Shown: piece after piece, positions 8,763-15,395 of the stretch | Position numbering within the stretch: the first letter of the stretch is position 1 | Layout: every line of letters begins with the position of its first letter | Assembly (NCBI GenBank): GCA_944320855.1 | Contig: CALUJF010000005.1 | Span: forward strand, 36,489 to 100,488 | DNA from: an uncultured Phocaeicola sp. | GTDB lineage: Bacteria; Bacteroidota; Bacteroidia; Bacteroidales; Bacteroidaceae | DNA: 64,000 bases | Direction: 5' to 3' | Translations under genes and position numbers: made by a program | Notes under the pieces: generated by a model | Seen by the model: the letters and a program-made list of their open reading frames with translations, nothing else | Told to the model about the DNA's origin: nothing | Databases searched by the model: none

Positions 8763-8981
8763 GTTCTTTATCCTTTGTTGCAAAAATATACATTTTTGGT
8801 GAGATATGAACTGATATAATGAAAATGTTGGGGCATACGCTAATTCTTCACAAAAAATAAAATGCCATCAACAGCCGAGTTATATAAACTATGAAATAAA
8901 GCGTTGAAAAATTATAAAAAACAAAAAATAGAGCCACATAACAACACATTTATGTTATCCAGTATCATTTACATGAAACTG

Positions 8982-9037
8982 ACAGCCGGTGAAAACTCAC
9001 TGAACGTTTAAACGTACAATAAATATTCACCGGCTGT
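8982..9037. terminator. Inverted repeat downstream of the minus-strand SusC/SusD operon
   Basis: ACAGCCGGTGAA (8982-8993) pairs perfectly with TTCACCGGCTGT (9026-9037), and the 32-base loop contains the palindrome ACGTTTAAACGT (9004-9015). It lies about 170 bases past the SusD stop and could end that transcript, though no long U-tract follows. The surrounding 8763-9209 spacer also shows weak 11-bp periodicity (for example GGTGAAAACTC at 8988 and ACTGAACGTTT at 8999) and the Fic promoter. No gene is seen there. Confidence 0.5.
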
Positions 9038-9209
9038 TTAAATGACTCTCGAACAGTATTAAAGAAGTATTTGGCACTGTTCGAATATTATGCAAATTGT
9101 TTCTTATTTTCCTTACATTATTATATCATCATAAATTCCCTATATATTAATAAATATATTGAGTATTATCAACATGAATAATAAAACGATATTAAACTCC
9201 AAACCTTAC

Positions 9210-10703
9210 CTATTTATTTTTAGGCAAGCTGTTAGCCCAATCCTTGTTTTGTTCAACTCCAAAACCTGCATTTACCTCAGCAGATGGAATAGGAAATACA
9301 AGGTTAGAGATTTTATAGTTACTAAATGTAAATGCAACATCAGGAGAGTTGTAAGCATAAACGTTTGCATTTTCATCCCATCTGCGCAAATCATATAATC
9401 TCAAGCCTTCTTGGAATAATTCTCGTGCTCTTTCATCTTTAATGAAAGCCAATAAATCCGCATCGTTTGAAGGTAAATCAGATGTATCAATAATAGAGCT
9501 GTTTCTTTTTGCAACCTTCAACAATGCATCTTGTGATTTACTAATATCATATTGAGTAGTACTTCTCAAATATGACTCCGCTATAATAAGATACATTTCT
9601 GGCGCATTAACAATATAATTTGTAGCTACCGCTGGATTACTTGTGCTCGCACATGATAGTTTACCTCCGTTAAAAACAGGAGCTTGAGGTGTAGAATCTT
9701 TTCCATCCCCGAAAATACTAGTTCTACAATCAGTAGCTTCATACAATGCCTTCAACTTCGGACTAGGACTAAAATTATATGTCGACCATAGTGTTCCATA
9801 AGAGCTGGCAGCCCAGTTATTAGAATTTGTTATAGCTAATTCAAAAAAACTTTCTGTATTTTTAAAAGGAGTGTTATATAAAGCCTTGTAAGCATCAGCA
9901 GTGTATGCCAAAGTATTTGTTTTCGGCTTCAGGCTTAAAGCTGAATTTGCAGCAGAAATTGCTCCATCCCAATTTTCCATATACAAATATGTACGCGCTA
10001 AAATTCCATAAGTCGCTGCCTTTCCAATATACTTAGCATCATCTCTATCACCTCCTGCTTTATCAAAACTTGAAAGAGCATTATTCAGGTCTGTTGTAAT
10101 AGCTGTATATGTATCACCAATAGAAGAGCGAGAAACATCTTTCAAAGCTTCTTTAGGCATATCAATAACAACAATTCCCGGTTCATTCGAGAAATCTTGA
10201 CCATTGACTTTTATCTGGTGTGCATAAATATTTACCAATACGAGCTGCGAATAAGCCCTTAATGCATATGCTTCAGCCATACACAAATCAAGCTGCTTCT
10301 TTTCCTCATCACTTGAAGTATCGTAGATTGCTTTTGACGCTTCAATTATTCTGGCAGCGTTATCAGCAACTTTGTAACCATATTCCCAAATATATTTCAA
10401 ATAAGTATCTGTTTCATTGAATGTGAAAGTGTATATATCATCCCAATGTCCTGTTTTACCATTCCAATATGATAAGTCTGTAGGAATATCACCTATTGCT
10501 AATGAATAGTTTCCGGCAAAATAAGGATAAAATAATTGGTAATATGTTCCATTTAAAGCAGTAGATATATTAGCAACAGAATTAAGCCCCGTTTCTACAT
10601 CTACCCCAGTATAATTATCTGTTTCTAAAAAAACGTTTCCACATCCGGAAGTAGTAAAAATTAATCCCGCTAATGCGCAAACTTTTAAAATATTTTTTTT
10701 CAT
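9210..10703 (-). CDS. SusD-like surface glycan-binding lipoprotein (pair of the expressed SusC)
   Basis: A 497-residue SusD/RagB family protein that forms the lid on its SusC partner and binds the nutrient at the cell surface. Signal peptide and lipobox TTSGC place the lipidated cysteine at residue 21. The alpha-helical TPR-like body has AYALRAYSQLVLVNIYAHQ, and the typical C-terminal part has ARELFQEGLRLYDLRRW near residues 432-446. It starts 19 bases after the SusC stop, so the two are co-expressed. The ligand is not evident. The nearby fructan genes make fructan possible, but the intervening Fic gene and arrays leave this open. Confidence 0.93.
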   Translation of the reverse strand: MKKNILKVCALAGLIFTTSGCGNVFLETDNYTGVDVETGLNSVANISTALNGTYYQLFYPYFAGNYSLAIGDIPTDLSYWNGKTGHWDDIYTFTFNETDTYLKYIWEYGYKVADNAARIIEASKAIYDTSSDEEKKQLDLCMAEAYALRAYSQLVLVNIYAHQIKVNGQDFSNEPGIVVIDMPKEALKDVSRSSIGDTYTAITTDLNNALSSFDKAGGDRDDAKYIGKAATYGILARTYLYMENWDGAISAANSALSLKPKTNTLAYTADAYKALYNTPFKNTESFFELAITNSNNWAASSYGTLWSTYNFSPSPKLKALYEATDCRTSIFGDGKDSTPQAPVFNGGKLSCASTSNPAVATNYIVNAPEMYLIIAESYLRSTTQYDISKSQDALLKVAKRNSSIIDTSDLPSNDADLLAFIKDERARELFQEGLRLYDLRRWDENANVYAYNSPDVAFTFSNYKISNLVFPIPSAEVNAGFGVEQNKDWANSLPKNK

Positions 10704-10722
10704 ACGTTTTCCTTATTATAAG

Positions 10723-13722
10723 TTAGAATGTCAACTGAATACCACCAATGAAAGTTCTGGTTGCCGGATACTGCCATGCAATAATACCGTTAGAATATGT
10801 TTCAGGATTATATCCGACAAAATCATTAGCAGTAAATGTATATAGATTATCAACAGAGATATAAGCACGTAGTTTTTGGATTAACAATTTCTTTGTATAT
10901 TTTACCGGTACATTATATCCTAATGTCATATTACTTATTCTCAAGAAATTTCCGCTATACAAGAATCTTGAAGAATCCTTGGTCGCATTATTAGGATCTT
11001 TATAAATGTATTGTGGGTATTTAGCATCCTTATTATCTTCCGTCCATGAATCAAGAGCTACATCTTTCAACGGTGTACGGTATGCCATACCAAATCCAGT
11101 GAATGGGGCACCACTATCATAAACTTTTCCTCCCAATCTGTATGTGAAATCTAAATTGAAATCAAACCCATTCCAATTCAAGCTGGTTCCAAAACCTCCT
11201 AAAAATTTTGGTTCTGCACTGCCTAAATATCTTTTTGCTGCCGCATTGTAATCAGATGTAGTTTCATCCCCTTCTTCATTTAGATACCATAACGGTTTAC
11301 CGTTTTTAGGATCTACACCAGCGTATTCTTTCATATAGAATTGTCTGTACGGCCTTCCTTCTTCTATTATTTGTATATCGTATTCAATAGGTTCGTCTGT
11401 TGAAAGTTTGATAATTCTGTTTTGATTCCATGTGAAATTTCCATACAGATTCCATGTGAAATCGCTACTCTGAATAAGTGAGGTATTTAATGAGAATTCA
11501 ACTCCTCTATTTCGTATAGAGCCTATGTTTTGGTAAACGACATCAAGCCCTGTAGTCATAGACAATGGCACTTCGAATAATGCATCTGTAGTCTTTTCAT
11601 TATAATAATCAAAAGTCAAATGTATTCTGTTAATCAAAGACAAATCAAAACCTACATCAAATTTATTTGAAATTTCCCAAGTTAAGTTTGGGTTAGATAG
11701 ACTTGTTGGTACAATACCAGGAGTATCATTATAGTTTTTCCCTGACTCATAAAAGCCTCTTGCTGCATACCAGTCAATATCTTGGTTTCCTACAGTTCCA
11801 TATGAAGCTCTAAGCGTAGCATTTGTAATAATTTCATTATCCGATAAGAAATCTTCACCAGTGATTCTCCATTTACCTCCTACAGACCAGAAGTTACCCC
11901 ATCTGTTGTTTGAGCCGAACACGGACGAACCATCACGTCGGAAAGAACCGGACAAATAATATTTGTCAGCATATGAATAATGTATATCAGAAAAATACGA
12001 AGCTAATTTCGCTTCTTTTTTATAATATTCAGATGTTACTGGAGTTCCTGCAGTTGACATATCAGTCATTCCACTTTCAGCAAATGGGAAATCACAGGCT
12101 TCATACACTTCATAGAAATAATTCTTTATCTGCATTTCCTGTCCCAACATAACTCCAATGTCATGTTTACCAAATGTATGATTCCAACCTAAAACATTAT
12201 TCCATGTAATAGTTGTGTATCTCGAATTATATTGATAAGCGTATCCATTAGTATCCATGCCCTGAGGATTATAAAGAGCACTCCAATAAAGGTACTGTCG
12301 CAAGTCAGACATATTCAGACCAAAGGTAGTTTTTGCATATATTCCCTTACCGAAATCAACCTGAAGATATGGATTAAAGTTAAGAGTCTGGTTGTTATTA
12401 CGACTTATTTCACCAGCTTTCTCATCAGTTAACGCTAAAGGATTATACATATTAATATTAGCATAATTCCCTTCCTCATCATAGAAAGGCATTAAAGGAT
12501 TCATAGAACTTATTGCTGCAGTAATCGGACTGCTCATAGCTCCTGCTGTAGATTGAGAAAATCCATTTTGTGTAGAATTGCTATATGAAGCATTTACACC
12601 AAAACTTAAATAATTATATTTAGTTTCTAAGTTCAATCTTCCAGAATATCTGTTCATATCCGAACCTATAATAAGTCCGTCTGTATCCAAGTAACCTAAA
12701 CTGAAAAAGTAGCCGGTTTTTCCTGAACTACCTTGCACATTTACATTATAGTCCTGATAATATCCATTTCTTGTAATTTTATCCATCCAGTCATAAGAAG
12801 ATGTGCCATCCCATCCATAAAGACTCTTAAAGTAATTCAGAGATTCGTCATAAGTACCGCCTTGAGCAGCCATTCTTCCTTGTATAAACAGATCAACAGT
12901 TTCTTGCGCATTAGCAAAATCCATATTGTTATTGCCCATTGAAACAAAACCCTGTTTAATATCAAGATTTACGTTTAATTTTCCCTCACTTCCTTTCTTT
13001 GTTGTTATAACAATAACACCATTTGCGGCACGTGATCCATAAATAGCTGTAGCTGCAGCATCTTTAAGGACTGTTACACTCTCAATATCGGCAGGATTGA
13101 TTGCTGCCATTGGGTCGAAATAGTCATTGGTTCCAGACCATATACCATCAGACTCCGAACTAACAGGCATGCCATCAATTACATATAAAGGTTGCGTTCC
13201 TGAATTTAAAGAGCCTCTACCGCGAACGTAAATTTCACTCCAAACTCCAGGCATACTTGTAGAATTGCTCATCTGTACTCCCGGGATGTTACCTTCCAAC
13301 GCTTTTACAAAATTAGCATCTGTCCTTTTAGCCAATGTTTTGTCATCAACTACGGAAGCAGCTCCCGTAAACGAAGCTTTTTTCTGTACACCATATCCAG
13401 TAACCACAACCTCATCCAACATTTCCGAGTCTGAATGCAAAATCACATTTACAACAGGCTTCACTGCCACTTCCTGTGTCTTCATTCCGATGAACGAAAC
13501 AACTAAAGTTCCGGCCGAACTTGGAACATTAGTAATAGTGAAATTACCATCAATATCAGTTACAGTACCTACAGTAGTACCTTTCACCAATACAGATGCA
13601 CCCACTACCGGCAAACCGTCCTCATGAGAAGTGACAGTACCTGTCACCTTTGAGACCTGAGCGTTTACCAGACCTATGCCGATAAACAGGCAGGTCATTA
13701 ACAGCATCAATTTTCTTTTCAT
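10723..13722 (-). CDS. SusC-like TonB-dependent outer-membrane transporter, intact copy of the switch
   Basis: A 999-residue SusC/RagA porin. The signal peptide covers residues 1-21. A carboxypeptidase-regulatory-like domain (VTGTVTSHEDGLPVVGASV, about 25-98) is followed by the TonB-box region and plug start (MLDEVVVTGYG, 101-111), the plug (VRGRGSLNSGTQPLYVIDG) and a barrel ending in GGIQLTF. There is no STN domain, so it is not the anti-sigma-coupled type. Codons 68-84 lie in a 51-bp inverted repeat (13472-13522) shared with the truncated SusC at 15346. Everything upstream of that point, including promoter and signal peptide, is on the putative invertible segment. Confidence 0.95.
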   Translation of the reverse strand: MKRKLMLLMTCLFIGIGLVNAQVSKVTGTVTSHEDGLPVVGASVLVKGTTVGTVTDIDGNFTITNVPSSAGTLVVSFIGMKTQEVAVKPVVNVILHSDSEMLDEVVVTGYGVQKKASFTGAASVVDDKTLAKRTDANFVKALEGNIPGVQMSNSTSMPGVWSEIYVRGRGSLNSGTQPLYVIDGMPVSSESDGIWSGTNDYFDPMAAINPADIESVTVLKDAAATAIYGSRAANGVIVITTKKGSEGKLNVNLDIKQGFVSMGNNNMDFANAQETVDLFIQGRMAAQGGTYDESLNYFKSLYGWDGTSSYDWMDKITRNGYYQDYNVNVQGSSGKTGYFFSLGYLDTDGLIIGSDMNRYSGRLNLETKYNYLSFGVNASYSNSTQNGFSQSTAGAMSSPITAAISSMNPLMPFYDEEGNYANINMYNPLALTDEKAGEISRNNNQTLNFNPYLQVDFGKGIYAKTTFGLNMSDLRQYLYWSALYNPQGMDTNGYAYQYNSRYTTITWNNVLGWNHTFGKHDIGVMLGQEMQIKNYFYEVYEACDFPFAESGMTDMSTAGTPVTSEYYKKEAKLASYFSDIHYSYADKYYLSGSFRRDGSSVFGSNNRWGNFWSVGGKWRITGEDFLSDNEIITNATLRASYGTVGNQDIDWYAARGFYESGKNYNDTPGIVPTSLSNPNLTWEISNKFDVGFDLSLINRIHLTFDYYNEKTTDALFEVPLSMTTGLDVVYQNIGSIRNRGVEFSLNTSLIQSSDFTWNLYGNFTWNQNRIIKLSTDEPIEYDIQIIEEGRPYRQFYMKEYAGVDPKNGKPLWYLNEEGDETTSDYNAAAKRYLGSAEPKFLGGFGTSLNWNGFDFNLDFTYRLGGKVYDSGAPFTGFGMAYRTPLKDVALDSWTEDNKDAKYPQYIYKDPNNATKDSSRFLYSGNFLRISNMTLGYNVPVKYTKKLLIQKLRAYISVDNLYTFTANDFVGYNPETYSNGIIAWQYPATRTFIGGIQLTF
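13472..13522 (-). repeat. Left inverted repeat of the putative SusC inversion switch
   Basis: A 51-bp sequence read on the minus strand from 13522 to 13472. It matches 15345-15395 on the plus strand at 50 of 51 positions, the single difference being TTC versus TTT in a phenylalanine codon. It begins with the near-palindrome AAGTTC-GGCCG-GAACTT (13522-13506), a plausible tyrosine-recombinase core with two arms and a 5-base centre. It lies within SusC codons 67-84 and keeps the same reading frame as the other copy. Confidence 0.93.
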
Positions 13723-14032
13723 AAAAATCTCTCTCTTAAAGTTTAACTTTACATTAATAAATTTTTGTTCTCTCTAACGGGGTGCAAAAATACAAAATAT
13801 TCTCAAAACTTCATCCTTTTTTTAAGTAAAAAGCTTACTTTGTTTACCTTTTAACACTTTAATTGACTTTTTGCTTCAAAAAATTCATTTTAGGCTGTAT
13901 TTTATTGCGCAAAATATACAAAATGTCATACATATAGCATTTTGTTATAATTCGATATTTATAATGTGTAATAATTTATGTCTTGACAATTTTAATATCG
14001 CTATATTCACAATTTATAAATCAAAAAGTATT
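13723..14032. promoter_or_regulatory. Divergent promoter region of SusC and recombinase
   Basis: For the minus-strand SusC a -7 box TATTTTTG is at 13792-13785, giving a leader of about 55 bases before the ATG at 13722, but no TTTG sits at the right distance. A palindromic word AAGTAAaaagcTTACTT lies at about 13823-13840. No convincing promoter is seen for the recombinase in its AT-rich upstream part. Because the whole region is inside the inverted repeats, it would serve whichever SusC is joined to it. Confidence 0.55.
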
Positions 14033-15199
14033 ATGGAAAAGATTTGTTTTAAGTTAGTGTTAAATCGTGAAAATAATCTAAATGAAAATAAAAAGAGCAT
14101 GATTGAAGTAGAAGCAAGGCAGGTTTCAAAAACAGTATACTTACCTACAAATGTATATCTTAAACCTATTCAATGGGATAAGGACGAACAGGTGGTGTTG
14201 CCTTCTCATCCAAACCATGAGCTATTGAACAGGTTTCTGCAGGAGTGTATGCTTAAACTTGAATGGAAAGAATTGCAGATGTGGAAAAATAACACGCCTC
14301 TTTCCTTGGAACAACTTGTATCTTCTGAGAATAATGACACAAAGGAAATTTCTCGTTCTTTTACCGATTTCTGCAGAAAATATATTATTTCAAGCAGAAA
14401 ACGCGAGAGTACCAAAAAGAATCTGATGACTACGGTGAAACTTATAGATGCATATGATGATAATACGTCCTTCAAATCGTTGACATACGAATACATTATA
14501 GGATTTGAACACTTTCTTTCATCGAAAAACTTTAAGGTAAATACAATAATAAAACATATCAAACATCTGAGGAGCTTTTATAATGAAGCGATGAACAGAG
14601 AACTGATAAAGCAAGGTGAAGATGCATTCAGAAAATACAAGATGCTTAAAGGTGAGGCTAAATATACATTCCTTCTGCCCGAAGAATTGCATAGGCTGGA
14701 GAATCTGTCATTGGAGGGAAAGGACAGGCGTATGCTGCATACACTTGATGCTTTTCTGTTCTGCTGTTATACCGGGCTGAGATATTCCGATTTCCATTCG
14801 TTGAAGAAGGACAATTTTGTCTATATCAATAACAATATGTGGCTTATATATAAATCGGTAAAGACAGAAGTAGAAGCAAGGCTTCCTCTTTATCTCCTTT
14901 TCAATGGACATGCGATGTCTATCCTTGAAAGATACAAATGCGACATTGATGCCTTTTTCAGAATACGTTCCAATTCCAGTATTGACAAAGAATTAATCAA
15001 GATAAAGAACCTGGCTGGAATAAATACTCATATTTCATTCCATACTGCAAGACATACCAACGCCACCTTATTGGTGTATAAAGGCGTAAACATAACGACT
15101 GTGCAGAAACTGCTTGGACACAAGAATATAAAGACTACTCAGCATTATGCAGACATACTTCCGCAAGGGATAGTGAATGATTTGGAAAGGAATGCATGA
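14033..15199 (+). CDS. Tyrosine recombinase (phage integrase family) inside the invertible segment
   Basis: A 388-residue site-specific recombinase with the N-terminal SAM-like domain and core-binding domain of Bacteroides integrases and shufflases. The catalytic set is complete: R250 in TGLRYSD, a beta-strand lysine in KSVKTE (about 277), H337 and R340 in HTARH, H363 in LLGHKN and nucleophile Y372 in TTQHYAD. The ATG at 14033 is chosen; the open frame runs back to a TTG at 13871, but the added residues look like translated AT-rich spacer. The gene lies between the two repeats, so it most likely catalyses their recombination and reverses its own orientation each time. Confidence 0.92.
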   Translation: MEKICFKLVLNRENNLNENKKSMIEVEARQVSKTVYLPTNVYLKPIQWDKDEQVVLPSHPNHELLNRFLQECMLKLEWKELQMWKNNTPLSLEQLVSSENNDTKEISRSFTDFCRKYIISSRKRESTKKNLMTTVKLIDAYDDNTSFKSLTYEYIIGFEHFLSSKNFKVNTIIKHIKHLRSFYNEAMNRELIKQGEDAFRKYKMLKGEAKYTFLLPEELHRLENLSLEGKDRRMLHTLDAFLFCCYTGLRYSDFHSLKKDNFVYINNNMWLIYKSVKTEVEARLPLYLLFNGHAMSILERYKCDIDAFFRIRSNSSIDKELIKIKNLAGINTHISFHTARHTNATLLVYKGVNITTVQKLLGHKNIKTTQHYADILPQGIVNDLERNA

Positions 15200-15218
15200 A
15201 ATACCTAAGGATTTTCTT

Positions 15219-15306
15219 TTACTGACAATGTCAGTAACAATACTGACAATTGTAGGTAATTATACTGACATATGTAGGTAACATTTCCGACATATGTCAG
15301 TATCAA
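15219..15306. repeat. 88-bp array of eight 11-bp units (four 22-bp palindromic units)
   Basis: The units are TTACTGACAAT / GTCAGTAACAA / TACTGACAATT / GTAGGTAATTA / TACTGACATAT / GTAGGTAACAT / TTCCGACATAT / GTCAGTATCAA, directly adjoining. Alternate units pair as palindromes with core TGACA-nn-TGT. The array sits 20 bases after the recombinase stop and 38 bases before the right inverted repeat, so it always lies beside the silent SusC. A second array with a TGACA-nn-TGTC core is at 21421-21508. Confidence 0.85.
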
Positions 15307-15344
15307 AAGGAGAATAAACTTTTTATGGGGCGGACGGGCTTCTA

Positions 15345-15395
15345 AAGTTCGGCCGGAACTTTAGTTGTTTCGTTTATCGGAATGAAGACACAGGA
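15345..15395 (+). repeat. Right inverted repeat of the putative SusC inversion switch
   Basis: Plus-strand copy of the 51-bp repeat at 13472-13522, identical except for one base. It starts with the last A of an in-frame TAA stop (15343-15345), and its first full codon is AGT at 15346. The reading frame through the repeat is the same as in the intact SusC, encoding the segment from SSAGTLVVSF to MKTQ. Confidence 0.93.

Larger units (their letters stand above)
13472..15395. mobile_element. Putative invertible DNA segment joining two SusC genes
   Basis: Bounded by the inverted repeats 13472-13522 and 15345-15395. Inside are SusC codons 1-67, the divergent promoter region, the tyrosine recombinase gene and an 88-bp array of 11-bp units. 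Reading the plus-strand SusC back into the right repeat gives an in-frame TAA at 15343-15345. After inversion that TAA would be replaced by the codons of the signal peptide and regulatory domain, giving about 1070 residues in frame. DNA inversion that joins SusC paralogues is known in Bacteroides fragilis. That this segment inverts is inferred from structure. Confidence 0.85.

Noticed and set aside
8763-8783. TTG start for the Fic gene at 8783
   Set aside because: The codon is part of the -7 promoter box; the ATG at 8762 has a ribosome site.
13871-15199. Integrase of a conjugative or phage element
   Set aside because: No other mobile-element genes are near, and its position between the two inverted repeats explains it as a local invertase.
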